Counted from the stretch's first letter, positions 44,966 to 53,046 are shown. The stretch: 64,000 nt of DNA from Polynucleobacter sp. HIN11 (GCF_030297675.1 NZ_AP028142.1:1736001-1800000), one strand, 5' to 3'. Translations and numbers: made by a program. The notes: generated from the sequence alone by a model not told the origin.

Positions 44966-45406
44966 TCAACGTCTAAATCCGCTACGCAAACTTGCACTGG
45001 CAGTTTCAATTTGAGCATCTAACTCACCTGCTTCCACTGCAGCTTTGATGGCGGTCAATGCTTTGACCAACTCCTCTCCACTTGCCACTTCCACACTGGG
45101 CTTGCCTTTGGCTAATTCAATGGTCCAGCTGCCGTATTTGACGGCCACACAGACTTTGCCAGTCTCGCTCTGAAACCACCAGGGCTTGATGCGCTTGGGC
45201 ACTTCCACTTGCTTGCGCAGCCCTGTTTCACTGTCTTTGATTGAGCGGTATTTCATGACCACGAACGGTTTGCCATCGAGCTGGCTTTGTGCCAAATTAA
45301 TCTGCTCCCACAGCTTGGTGGCCAGCTTGTTTCTACGAATCACAATGGCAGGTATGTTACGTGGCTTTTTTACTGCGACCAACTTTAAGTTACTTAATGT
45401 GCTCAT
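44966..45406 (-). CDS. DUF6641-like protein of integrative elements
   Basis: A 146-residue protein. STLSNLKLVAVKKPRNIPAI with VIRRNKLATKLWEQINLAQSQ and the central PKRIKPWWFQ resemble, from memory, the DUF6641 family found on integrative and conjugative elements. It is basic at the N-terminus and ends in a helical Ala/Glu-rich tail. ATCTTCTTTCTCC upstream on the plus strand gives a GGAGAAAG ribosome-binding site on the gene strand. Function unknown. Confidence 0.72.
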   Translation of the reverse strand: MSTLSNLKLVAVKKPRNIPAIVIRRNKLATKLWEQINLAQSQLDGKPFVVMKYRSIKDSETGLRKQVEVPKRIKPWWFQSETGKVCVAVKYGSWTIELAKGKPSVEVASGEELVKALTAIKAAVEAGELDAQIETASASLRSGFRR

Positions 45407-45793
45407 CTTCTTTCTCCTATTGGGTTAATGGGCACATGTAGTTTGTTTTCGATCGCGCGATTTGGTCGACCTCTTTTTGGATTAATCCACAAAACCCCTC
45501 ATTTTTTCCACGAAAAGTAGGGGTTTTCTTTGTGCGGACTAAATACTTTTGCGAGTTGCTTGGTTACAAAGTTTGGTCGCAAGAAATAAAGTAGTTGCGT
45601 AAGTGAGTTACTAAGGAGTTACTGGAGTGGCAAATGAGTAACTCTGACTAGCGACAGCACGTGCAACATCTCTTTTGAGATCTGCAACACAACTCCTTGC
45701 AACGATCTTTTGATCTCGACTCCTTTTGTAACCAGCACAACCAGCTTCAAGCAACCGCACGAGAACTCAATCAATTTGAATAAGGAGAACGAT
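45407..45793. other. 387-bp intergenic region with dyads and direct repeats
   Basis: No gene is seen. It separates the divergent DUF6641-like gene and the 149-residue gene. AAAACCCCT (45,491-45,499) and AGGGGTTTT (45,519-45,527) form a 9-bp inverted repeat. An 8-bp palindrome GGTCGACC lies at 45,464-45,471 and recurs at 46,510-46,517. From 45,608 a short motif AGTTACT is repeated. At 45,662-45,697 and 45,698-45,724 two related units begin TGCAAC, hold a T-looped palindrome (ATCTCTTTTGAGAT, GATCTTTTGATC) and end ACTCCT. They look like regulator or iteron sites. Confidence 0.6.
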
Positions 45794-46243
45794 ATGAGAG
45801 AAATAGCGATTCGAGGATTTATTAACGAGAAGTTCAACACCACATTTGGTAAAGGTTTGTTTCGCAGGGCTGTTTATAACGGCTCTGTGGAACTGCATGA
45901 TCCCAATCAAAAATACTTAGTAGACTACTTTTCCTATCGCGAGTGGGAAACACAAGCAAAGACAGATGAACAAATCCGGGTCATCAATGATTTGATCAAC
46001 TCCGGCATTGCTCAAGAGAAGGACATGCTGTTCTCATGGTTGGTTCATTATGACCCATTGACCAAATCTAAAGAACGGGCTGAAGGCTACAGCGTGTATT
46101 CACCCAATACTCGCGAGCTGTTTATCAAGATCGACGATCCTATCCATCAAACCCAAGATGAATGGACTCTGAATGTGCATCACTGCAAAGTAACTGGCGC
46201 AAATAAACCTGTGTTCATAGCTGCAAACGTTGATTTAATGTAA
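45794..46243 (+). CDS. Hypothetical island protein, 149 residues
   Basis: The start MREIAIRGFINEKFNTTF is chosen because AAGGAG lies 6 bases upstream; a longer frame has no such signal and runs through the repeat region. The protein is mixed alpha/beta with LHDPNQKYLVDYFSYREWET and a C-terminal half with YSVYSPNTRELFIKIDDPIH. I recognise no family. It has no close neighbours on its strand. The repeat-rich leader suggests regulated expression. Confidence 0.65.
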   Translation: MREIAIRGFINEKFNTTFGKGLFRRAVYNGSVELHDPNQKYLVDYFSYREWETQAKTDEQIRVINDLINSGIAQEKDMLFSWLVHYDPLTKSKERAEGYSVYSPNTRELFIKIDDPIHQTQDEWTLNVHHCKVTGANKPVFIAANVDLM

Positions 46244-46575
46244 TGCGCTAACGCTAGCTATACGAAACCCCCTCAAAAACCGCCTATGCGCAATGATCTT
46301 TGGGCATCACAGCACCTAGTAGCTAGAAGGCATGCAAATAGCTTACAAGCGGATTTTGAGGGTTTATTTGCAATCTGTTGTCTAAATCCCACGATCAGTT
46401 AATGATTGGCGGGGTTTTTGACTAAATATCTATGCTGAACTAGCACCACATAAAAGTGCAGTTTTCTTTAAGTCATTGATTCTTGGAAGGTCTTTTTGAG
46501 TCAAATTTCGGTCGACCTTTTTTGCAAAAGAAAACAAACTAAAGCGTGTTTTTTATTTAAACAAGGAACAATTAA
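46244..46575. other. 332-bp intergenic region with a long inverted repeat
   Basis: No gene is seen. CCCTCAAAAACCGC (46,270-46,283) can pair with GCGGATTTTGAGGG (46,349-46,362), 13 of 14 bases, enclosing 65 bases. Further on AAGGTC and GACCTT flank a T-rich stretch around 46,489-46,519, with GGTCGACC at 46,510-46,517 followed by six T, which could act as a terminator reading plus. Possible uses are a terminator/attenuator or a small RNA; no promoter was identified. Confidence 0.55.
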
Positions 46576-47142
46576 ATGGCTCAAGCAAAAACCCTAACTA
46601 CTGCAGAACTGGATGAAGTATTACGCTACGTTTCGACCAAAAAATATGCGCAGCGGGACCGCGCACTAATACTCACTAGCTTTTGGTCAGGCATGCGGGT
46701 GGGTGAGATTGCCGCACTCACTATGGGCGATGTCCTCAATGACGATGGCACCATCAAAAGCGAGATTCGCCTAAGTGCCGCGCAAACCAAAGGCCGCCAT
46801 CCAAGAACAGTTTTTATTCCAGAAAAACTAAAGACAGAATTGCAATCCTATATAGCAACACGCTATGCACGCTTGCCACAACTGCCATTTTTTCATAGTG
46901 CTAATCGTGTAGGCTTTTCGGCCAATGGGTTATGCCAGTGGTACTTTTGGACTTATCGCGCTGCTGGCATCTCAGGAGCCAGCAGTCACTCAGGAAGAAG
47001 GTCGTTTTTGACCACATTGGCCAATAAAGGTATTGGGGTTCGTATATTGGCCAGCCTAGCAGGCCATAAATCCATTGCAGTAACCATGAAATATTTGGAT
47101 GCGAACGATGAGATGAAGAGAAATGCGGTTGAGCTAATCTAA
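46576..47142 (+). CDS. Minimal tyrosine recombinase/integrase
   Basis: A 188-residue catalytic domain only, without the N-terminal SAM-like core-binding domain of XerC or phage integrases. The set of active residues is complete: R41 (GMRVGEIAAL), K72 (QTKGRHPR), H138 and R141 (SHSGRRSF), H164 (AGHKSI) and Y173 (TMKYLD). It has a GGAACAA upstream sequence before the ATG. Its last codons overlap the convergent 310-residue gene by 9 bases. It could recombine the tRNA-Phe sites or an internal site; a half-size member may need a partner. Confidence 0.9.
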   Translation: MAQAKTLTTAELDEVLRYVSTKKYAQRDRALILTSFWSGMRVGEIAALTMGDVLNDDGTIKSEIRLSAAQTKGRHPRTVFIPEKLKTELQSYIATRYARLPQLPFFHSANRVGFSANGLCQWYFWTYRAAGISGASSHSGRRSFLTTLANKGIGVRILASLAGHKSIAVTMKYLDANDEMKRNAVELI

Positions 47143-48066
47143 TGGCAGGCTTGACTCTTTTTGTCTTCTTGCAATCTCTTGCTCAACCAACCGTTCGAAA
47201 CGTTTGCGAGCACGTCTTTTCTTTTGTAATTGCTTCATCATGACATTTGTGTAGTCATGATGTTGAATGGTCTTATCCTCTGTTGATCGATCCCACATAT
47301 ACTGCACTTCCTCAATAAAGCGCTCACGTAGTAGCGTTGATAAATGATCAAAATCAAAATGCATATAAAAAAGAGGTTTTTGTTTGGATGGAAATTTTCC
47401 ACGTGCTGCATTTTCAGCAACAATCAAGGCTTCAGCAATATTTTTGCTCACTAACATTCCTAAATATGCCCTGGCTTTTTCGTTGCTAGCTGTTAGTTTG
47501 GAATCTTCTTTAATTCCGCGCTTCCATTTGGTTTGCAAATTTGCAGATAATGCAATCCGCCAATTTTCCAGCCCTGGGTTTCCATCCAAATAGGCGCTTG
47601 CCTTTTCTTCAATCAATTGCAACTTTTCGAAAAGTGAAAAGGGTTGAATTTTATTAACCTCTAAAAATGCTTTGGCCCTTTTAGATTTCTTTTGCCGTTT
47701 CTGCGCCTCACTTATTTTTAAATCTACTTGCTCCATCAATGCTTGTTTAGGTTTAGTGATATCTAAAGTAAGACTTAGTGTGGTCAGGTCTGCATCGGAA
47801 TAGAATAGATTGCAGCCTGTCTGCTCCCACCACACTTCAAATGGTGTGGTGAAAATATCCCCAAATTGATCATATGTTTTTAGAACAGCCTTGATATCTT
47901 TGGGCAATGTTTTGTCATTTAAGCTCAGTTCACCCTTTCTAATTAGGTGTGCCTTCCAATAACTTGGGCTAACAATTAGGTATTGGAAATAAAGGTTATG
48001 TTCAACAGTAGGTAGTTGATTGAGGTTTTTCCAACGATCCCCGAAATTAAAGCCTAATTTAGCCAT
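47134..48066 (-). CDS. Hypothetical island protein, 310 residues
   Basis: No family recognised. The N-terminal third is mixed (MAKLGFNFGDRWKNLNQLPT, YFQYLIVSPSYWKAHLIRKG). The rest is helical and charged, with long basic stretches (EAQKRQKKSKRAKAF and QLQKKRRARKRFERLVEQEI at the C-terminus) that would suit nucleic-acid binding. No membrane segment. It diverges from the 311-residue gene across a strong dyad at 48,085-48,116, and overlaps the small integrase gene at its 3' end. Confidence 0.7.
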   Translation of the reverse strand: MAKLGFNFGDRWKNLNQLPTVEHNLYFQYLIVSPSYWKAHLIRKGELSLNDKTLPKDIKAVLKTYDQFGDIFTTPFEVWWEQTGCNLFYSDADLTTLSLTLDITKPKQALMEQVDLKISEAQKRQKKSKRAKAFLEVNKIQPFSLFEKLQLIEEKASAYLDGNPGLENWRIALSANLQTKWKRGIKEDSKLTASNEKARAYLGMLVSKNIAEALIVAENAARGKFPSKQKPLFYMHFDFDHLSTLLRERFIEEVQYMWDRSTEDKTIQHHDYTNVMMKQLQKKRRARKRFERLVEQEIARRQKESSLPLD

Positions 48067-48084
48067 TTCTTGATAGTTTTAGCT

Positions 48085-48116
48085 TATACAAAATAAGTTC
48101 GTACTCATTTTGTATA
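48085..48116. promoter_or_regulatory. Operator-like dyad in a divergent promoter region
   Basis: TATACAAAAT (48,085-48,094) and ATTTTGTATA (48,107-48,116) form a perfect 10-bp inverted repeat with a 12-base centre that itself is partly symmetric (AGT...ACT). It lies 18 bases upstream of the minus-strand 310-residue gene and about 100 bases before the plus-strand 311-residue gene. This is the usual place for an operator used by a regulator encoded nearby. Confidence 0.65.
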
Positions 48117-48217
48117 TTTTACAGATCCATCAAGAATTCCCATAATCCCTCTGGTCAATTGAGCACTTTAGGCATTTCGCCACAACCGCTTGATTGATTT
48201 TTAAAAGGAGTATTGGT

Positions 48218-49153
48218 ATGTCTAATACCTTTGAGAAGCACTTTACGATCGAGGGTGAGGAAACGCATCCGAGCATCAAGATCGATCCACAAAAAGCCAA
48301 GGTAACACTGGATTCGGGGGGCTCTAAGGCTTCACCAACCAAGTCTCAGCAAAACCCAGGCATTCAAGTAACGCCACCTCCAGCGATCACTTATAAAAAT
48401 GAGATCACCTTCGTGGACTCATTGGCACATGATCAGCAAATCAAGCCCAAAAAGCTAGAAGAGTATGTTCTGGCCTTTAAGCAAGGTGCTGAGAAAACAG
48501 CGCGATCGACGCTGGAGATGTGCCGGGTGGTGTATGAGGCAAACCAAACCTTGGGTGATTTGGAGTTTCGCGACTTTTGTCGTTCCATTGGATTTAAGGA
48601 TTACAGCAGCACGATCCGTAAATTCATAGCCATTGGCAAAGTCTATCCGCGTTTTATCGACTATGCCAATCAGTTACCAGCCAGCTGGACTAACATTTAT
48701 TTGATAACTCAAATTCCGGCTACGGAGTTTGAGAACATCATCAAGGGACGAGTCCGGCTGTCTGAATTAACCGGCTCGCGTCTGCAAAAAATGTTAGAAC
48801 GCACCAAGGATATCTCTGATATTCGAGGTGTTATGCGCTATGACAAAAAGAACTCGGGCTATGTGTATGCCAAGTTGCTTTTTACCAAGGTGCCTGATGA
48901 TACCGATTGGCGTGCTGCGGAAAAGGCCATCAATGAGCTATGCGCTCGATTGCCCATCAAGTTCTTAGTTGACGAGAATGTCCGCAATGTTTTGTCCCAA
49001 CGCAAAAACAAACGGTACGAGCAAACCAAGAAGCATTACAAGGATATTGAAATGCGTCCTGACCTATGGGATCTTGGTGCCGAAGCAAATGCTGCCTATA
49101 AGACCGCTGAGCGTGTCAAAGAAGCAGATGCTAAGACAACTGTAACAGTATAA
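48218..49153 (+). CDS. Probable DNA-binding/regulatory protein of the island
   Basis: A 311-residue protein from the ATG MSNTFEKHFTIEGEET, with AAAAGGAG 7 bases upstream; a start eight codons earlier lacks one. After a disordered 70-residue tail comes an alpha-helical region (KLEEYVLAFKQGAEKTARST, FRDFCRSIGFKDYSSTIRKF, YPRFIDYANQLPASWTNIYL) whose pattern recalls helix-turn-helix parts of plasmid proteins such as ParB or DUF3102, though no firm match can be given. The C-terminal 100 residues are basic. A clean terminator follows. Confidence 0.7.
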   Translation: MSNTFEKHFTIEGEETHPSIKIDPQKAKVTLDSGGSKASPTKSQQNPGIQVTPPPAITYKNEITFVDSLAHDQQIKPKKLEEYVLAFKQGAEKTARSTLEMCRVVYEANQTLGDLEFRDFCRSIGFKDYSSTIRKFIAIGKVYPRFIDYANQLPASWTNIYLITQIPATEFENIIKGRVRLSELTGSRLQKMLERTKDISDIRGVMRYDKKNSGYVYAKLLFTKVPDDTDWRAAEKAINELCARLPIKFLVDENVRNVLSQRKNKRYEQTKKHYKDIEMRPDLWDLGAEANAAYKTAERVKEADAKTTVTV

Positions 49154-49157
49154 GAAG

Positions 49158-49187
49158 CTGCCGTCGCTGCAGAGACGGTAGTTTTTT
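49158..49187 (+). terminator. Terminator after the 311-residue gene
   Basis: The stem CTGCCGTC (49,158-49,165) pairs with GACGGTAG (49,174-49,181), with one G-T pair, and is followed directly by TTTTTT on the plus strand. Confidence 0.88.
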
Positions 49188-49216
49188 AATCAAACAACTT
49201 TATATGAGAGAACATC

Positions 49217-49372
49217 ATGAAAAATAAACTATCCAATGTAATCTGGGTTGACTTTAAATCAGGTCGAAAAATTGATTTAAGCAATCTGGAGCGCCCACAA
49301 AAGCCTCATCAAGTAATTCTAAGCATATGCAAGAGTGAGCATATTTCGCGAAAGAAAGTGGGGTATCAATGA
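49217..49372 (+). CDS. Small hypothetical protein, first of an overlapping pair
   Basis: A 51-residue frame, MKNKLSNVIWVDFKSGRKID then a tail with SICKSEHISRKKVGYQ. GAGAGAACATC precedes the ATG, a modest ribosome-binding site. Its stop overlaps the next start as ATGA, a sign of translational coupling, which supports both as real genes. No family recognised. Confidence 0.55.
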   Translation: MKNKLSNVIWVDFKSGRKIDLSNLERPQKPHQVILSICKSEHISRKKVGYQ

Positions 49373-49542
49373 TTATCTACACCATTGAATACACAATTGA
49401 GGTTTTGGGTAGCGTTGAAATAAAGGCTACTTCAAAAAACGAGGCTTACGAGAAATACAATCAAATCTCATGGCAGGAGCTGATTGATATTGGGAGCAAA
49501 AGTGAGCAATACGATATTTATGAGACCTCAGTTGAAGATTAG
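49369..49542 (+). CDS. Small acidic hypothetical protein, second of an overlapping pair
   Basis: A 57-residue frame, MIIYTIEYTIEVLGSVEIKA then TSKNEAYEKYNQISWQELID and an acidic end. The pattern of strand, EIKA-T-S-K-N-E-A-Y, helix is like small proteins of phage and island origin. The ATGA overlap with the preceding gene suggests coupled synthesis. It ends 8 bases before the convergent large integrase gene. I considered a toxin-antitoxin pair but see no family evidence. Confidence 0.55.
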   Translation: MIIYTIEYTIEVLGSVEIKATSKNEAYEKYNQISWQELIDIGSKSEQYDIYETSVED

Positions 49543-49549
49543 GCAAAAT

Positions 49550-50764
49550 TTAAGCCAACTTCTCCGCATTCATCATTGGGGTCAACTTCGAGTAATGCCG
49601 CTCAATCATGCCCACGCTAGTGCCCATTTGCCTGGCCAATGTGTGTATATCCACACCCTTGGCCAAGGCCAGTGTGGCATAGGTGTGGCGCAGACTATAT
49701 AGAGTTCGGTTCTGTCCGCTGCCATCTGTGCGCATGTGGCTGCGAACCATTAAGTTACGAAAGATATTTTCCATGTTGCTTATTTGCTCACCCGTAGGTA
49801 GTCGAAATATCAAGGCGTCTAACTTGGCCTCAATCACAGCCGCCAATCCTGAATAGGGCAGCTTGTGCCAACGAATGATCTGTTCAAACACCCGGATCAC
49901 GGCATTTTTTGCAATCAGATATCTGGGACCCGTCTTACCCGACACCCAAATCCGCAAATACCGGCGGTTACCGATCCAGTGCCACTGCAAGTGTCGCCAT
50001 CTAAGTGGTAATGCTTCTGTTCCATGCCGAACACCCGTGTTGACCAGAAACTCAATGTAGTAGGTGCACAGGGTTCGCATGTGGGCGGTTCGCATGGTGT
50101 ATGAACTCCGTTGCCAGGTCTGGGTATAGCTCAATAACTCAGTGATTTCCTGTTCGGTAAACGCGGGTCTTGCTTGGCTGGCTCGTCCTTTGGCATCTAA
50201 CATGGGCACTGGTTGATTAATGCCAACAAGGCCATGGTCTCTAGCTAGATTGATTACTCGGGCATAGGCACTGGCGTGATTACGCTTGGTGCTGGCCATG
50301 GGGATCTTGCCCATCTCGCTGGCGCGCCAAGATTCAAAATCACTGATCAACTCGGTTGTAATTTGCCCCACTTCATATTTTCCAAAGAAGGGAATCAAAT
50401 ACTTGTTAATAGCAAAGGTGTAGTCTCGATAAGTGCGTTTACCCACTTGGTTATTCATTGCCTGAGCCATACGGTCAATCTCATCTGCGGCCACTTGCCT
50501 GAAGGTTTTGGTGACTGGAGACAATCCTGCACTAACTTTGATCTTGATGGTTTCATATATAACCACAGCTTGGGTCTGGGCTAATACCAAATCATCTGTA
50601 TTAGTTGACGCTGAGTGCCATTGCCCATTGGGTAACTTGAAGCGACATTGCCATTTACTGCTATGAGATCGTTTGAAGAGGGTTAGTTCACCGCCAAGCA
50701 ATGCGACGGCTTTGGGCAACTCTTGGGTGGCAGAGTGAGCGAAGAAATACTGTAAGTTTTGCAA
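49550..50764 (-). CDS. Tyrosine recombinase/integrase of integrative-element type
   Basis: A 404-residue integrase with an N-terminal arm-binding part (WQCRFKLPNGQWHSAS), a core-binding domain (TYRDYTFAINKYLIPFFGKY) and the catalytic domain. R246 (NTGVRHGTE), K277 (SGKTGPR), R359-H360 (LYSLRHTYAT) and Y391 (MIERHYSKL) are seen; the first His of H-x-x-R is Tyr and the third box His is Thr (QMGTS), both usual in this integrase branch. It is the best candidate for the tRNA-Phe insertion, although it lies mid-island rather than at an end. Confidence 0.92.
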   Translation of the reverse strand: MQNLQYFFAHSATQELPKAVALLGGELTLFKRSHSSKWQCRFKLPNGQWHSASTNTDDLVLAQTQAVVIYETIKIKVSAGLSPVTKTFRQVAADEIDRMAQAMNNQVGKRTYRDYTFAINKYLIPFFGKYEVGQITTELISDFESWRASEMGKIPMASTKRNHASAYARVINLARDHGLVGINQPVPMLDAKGRASQARPAFTEQEITELLSYTQTWQRSSYTMRTAHMRTLCTYYIEFLVNTGVRHGTEALPLRWRHLQWHWIGNRRYLRIWVSGKTGPRYLIAKNAVIRVFEQIIRWHKLPYSGLAAVIEAKLDALIFRLPTGEQISNMENIFRNLMVRSHMRTDGSGQNRTLYSLRHTYATLALAKGVDIHTLARQMGTSVGMIERHYSKLTPMMNAEKLA

Positions 50765-50867
50765 ATTCAGCGTCCATTTACGCGACGCTTGCTAGCTTAG
50801 CTTCAGATCGGGGTTTGGGCGACCGATTTATTTTGTCGGGAAAACCGACATTCTAAATATTCCAAAA

Positions 50868-51761
50868 TCAAAGCATTGTCAGAATAGCCGCCATACCGAG
50901 GGAGCCAAGAGTAAAAGAAAATATTACGGATCGACATGAAGTACCTTTAAGAGCTTCAGGAATCAACTCTTCCTTGATAACAAACATCATTGCACCCGCT
51001 GAAATTGCGAGAGCCCATGGAAGCAGCAGCGCACTATCGCCTACTGCGAATATGCCTATAGCTGCGCCCAACGGCTCAAGTAATCCTGTAGCTACAGCCA
51101 ACGCAAACGCCATGCTACGGCTTGCACCAATCGACCAAAGGGCCGTCGCCACGATAAGCCCTTCAGGAATATTCTGCATACCAATTGATAATGCAATACC
51201 CCAACCTAAGGCATCACCACCCCCATAACCAGCGCCAACGGCAAAACCTTCAGGCAGATTATGGACGGCAATAGCAATCACCATCAATCGTATTGAATCC
51301 GCAGACAATACAACACAAGTATTTGGGGCAGCATGCATGTGTGGCAACATCCGATCAAGCGCGGCCATTGCTGCATAACCGATAACAACGGCCAGCAGAA
51401 TATCAAACGCCACAGGAATATTGCTCATTTGGATGGCTGGCATAAGCAACGATAAAAGCGCAGCTGCAAACATGGCTCCCGCAGACAGCGCCAAAAATCC
51501 AAATATTCCTTGAGTGATCGTACTGCGCTTCAGTGCGAAGATACCCAAAGCGCCTAGGCCTGTTACCCCCCCAGCAAATAATGAAGCCTGTAAAGCTTGG
51601 GTTTCAGTTGGGTGTAATTGCAACCATGCAGTCCATAGCCCCAAACCGATGCTGTATAAGATTAAGGCAAGCCCAATGAGGTTGATTGGCAACCCCCACA
51701 ACAAGCGGATTGGCATTGCACTCATGCGGTGTTTCATGCGAAGAATAACTTGGGTCATCAC
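50868..51761 (-). CDS. ZIP-family divalent metal transporter
   Basis: A 297-residue membrane protein with about eight hydrophobic segments. The metal path motifs are AIAVHNLPEGFAVG (H-N-x-P-E-G) and IGMQNIPEGLIVA. The long N-terminal part has two or three extra helices. ZIP proteins take up zinc, manganese or iron into the cytoplasm. Its gene lies on the same strand and just downstream of oxyR (185-bp gap), which makes manganese or iron uptake under oxidative stress a fair guess, not more. Confidence 0.88.
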   Translation of the reverse strand: MMTQVILRMKHRMSAMPIRLLWGLPINLIGLALILYSIGLGLWTAWLQLHPTETQALQASLFAGGVTGLGALGIFALKRSTITQGIFGFLALSAGAMFAAALLSLLMPAIQMSNIPVAFDILLAVVIGYAAMAALDRMLPHMHAAPNTCVVLSADSIRLMVIAIAVHNLPEGFAVGAGYGGGDALGWGIALSIGMQNIPEGLIVATALWSIGASRSMAFALAVATGLLEPLGAAIGIFAVGDSALLLPWALAISAGAMMFVIKEELIPEALKGTSCRSVIFSFTLGSLGMAAILTML

Positions 51762-51946
51762 TTTTCTCCGTCAGATGATCTACCTCGTTGAGGAAGGATC
51801 TAAGCCCTCCGCCAACCAATAGCATTTGGTTTAATCTACGATTGCATTTTTGATTGACCCGATTAATCAGTCAAATGAATAGTTTTGATAGAGGTGATCG
51901 AAAAATTCGATATAAATTCAGTTGAAACCTTGAATTCGTAAGACAA
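51762..51946. promoter_or_regulatory. Intergenic region between oxyR and the ZIP gene, with two dyads
   Basis: TTGAC and GTCAA flank CCGATTAATCA near 51,854-51,874, and ATCGAA (51,897-51,902) pairs with TTCGAT (51,906-51,911). The region is A+T-rich and must hold the ZIP promoter. The dyads could be regulator sites or a weak terminator for oxyR; nothing decides between these. Confidence 0.4.
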
Positions 51947-52834
51947 CTAGGCTTTTAATATTTTGACCAAGGCATTAAATTCCTCAATACGAGCGGTTGT
52001 CTGACGGGCAACTAAAGCAATTTTTCGTTTCGGGGCGGGGCTAATCAGCGGACGTGCTGTAAGTTTGGTTTGTTTTAAAAAACCAGCTTTAATCGCCATT
52101 TCGGGCAATAGTGCCAAGCCCAATCCTGACTCAACCATTTGTACTAAGGTTAGCAAGCTCGTAGCTTCTAATGCATCGGGCGGTAATTCGTTACGCTTGC
52201 AGGCTTTTAAGGTGTGCTCCCGCAAACAATGCCCTTCCTCCAAAAATAAGATTTGATCCGACATTTTGTTCGTTAGTTGGATATCCTTATTCTTTAAAAC
52301 TGGGTCATCGGCTTTTCCAATGAGCCAGAATTCATCATCAAAGACCTCTTTCACCAAATAACCACTGGTGGGATACGGTAGTGCGATTAAAGCGAAATCT
52401 AATTCATGTCGACTAAGTTTGTCGATTAAATTAACAGTCAGGTCCTCTCGGGGGATAACCTTTAAGTCAGGGTAGCTAGAGCGCATCTTTGGCAATAACC
52501 ACGGCAGAACAAATGGTGCGATGGTTGGAATAACGCCTAATTTCACCATCCCCCGCATGGCGCCTGACGAAGCCTCAACAAAGTCCACCAAATCATCTGC
52601 CTGCCCGATGAGTGCCTCAGCTCTTTGAGCCACCCCCAGTCCAATGGCAGTCAGCGATACAGAATGCTTATCGCGCTCGACCAACTGAACACCTAGCGTG
52701 TCTTCAAGCTCTTTGAGTCCAGCACTTAAGGTTGATTGACCAACAAAGCAAAGCTCCGCGGCTTTCGTGAAATTAAGCGTCTGCCCCAAAGCAACTAGGT
52801 AGCGCAACTGTTTTAGGGTTGGGGTCATCGTCAT
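51947..52834 (-). CDS. oxyR: Hydrogen peroxide sensor regulator OxyR (LysR family)
   Basis: A 295-residue LysR-type regulator. The helix-turn-helix is LNFTKAAELCFVGQSTLSAG (residues 20-39). The peroxide-sensing pair is present: C203 and C212 (GHCLREHTLKAC) with the eight-residue spacing of E. coli C199/C208. KVIPREDLTVNLIDKL and EGHCLREHTLK are typical OxyR blocks. It diverges from katG across 283 bases. It should turn on katG when peroxide rises. Confidence 0.93.
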   Translation of the reverse strand: MTMTPTLKQLRYLVALGQTLNFTKAAELCFVGQSTLSAGLKELEDTLGVQLVERDKHSVSLTAIGLGVAQRAEALIGQADDLVDFVEASSGAMRGMVKLGVIPTIAPFVLPWLLPKMRSSYPDLKVIPREDLTVNLIDKLSRHELDFALIALPYPTSGYLVKEVFDDEFWLIGKADDPVLKNKDIQLTNKMSDQILFLEEGHCLREHTLKACKRNELPPDALEATSLLTLVQMVESGLGLALLPEMAIKAGFLKQTKLTARPLISPAPKRKIALVARQTTARIEEFNALVKILKA

Positions 52835-52941
52835 TTGGTAATCGATAAATTAGATTGAAATCATCATTTTAATTAGTTGGACTGATACTGGCAAGACGCC
52901 CAAAATCCCCTTGTTGATGAACAAATCGCACCGAGGATCAA

Positions 52942-53046
52942 ATGAGTTGGATTTTGAAAATTAAATCGCAGTTCAGTTTAAGTAAGCAAGACTTGATCTA
53001 TTTCCTAGCGACCTATATGGCTGGCTCAGTCCATATCGGGCGTTAA
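52942..53046 (+). CDS. Possible 34-residue small protein between oxyR and katG
   Basis: A short open frame, MSWILKIKSQFSLSKQDLIY then FLATYMAGSVHIGR. GAGGA lies 4 bases before the ATG, and the next start is katG, 71 bases on. It has one hydrophobic helix after a basic start, like a membrane small protein. It might be a regulated small gene or leader peptide in the OxyR region, or chance. Nothing else supports it. Confidence 0.4.
   Translation: MSWILKIKSQFSLSKQDLIYFLATYMAGSVHIGR

Noticed and set aside
44604..45014. 136-residue plus-strand open frame in the island's left part
   Set aside because: It runs opposite the 47-residue gene and through the hairpin block, is Cys/Gly/Arg-rich in the GC-rich stretch and has no ribosome-binding site. 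Likely a chance frame.
49217..49542. Toxin-antitoxin pair
   Set aside because: Size and overlap fit, but neither peptide shows a known toxin or antitoxin motif.
50835..50849. GTCGG/CCGAC hairpin between the ZIP and integrase genes as a terminator
   Set aside because: The stem is short and no T-run follows on either strand.
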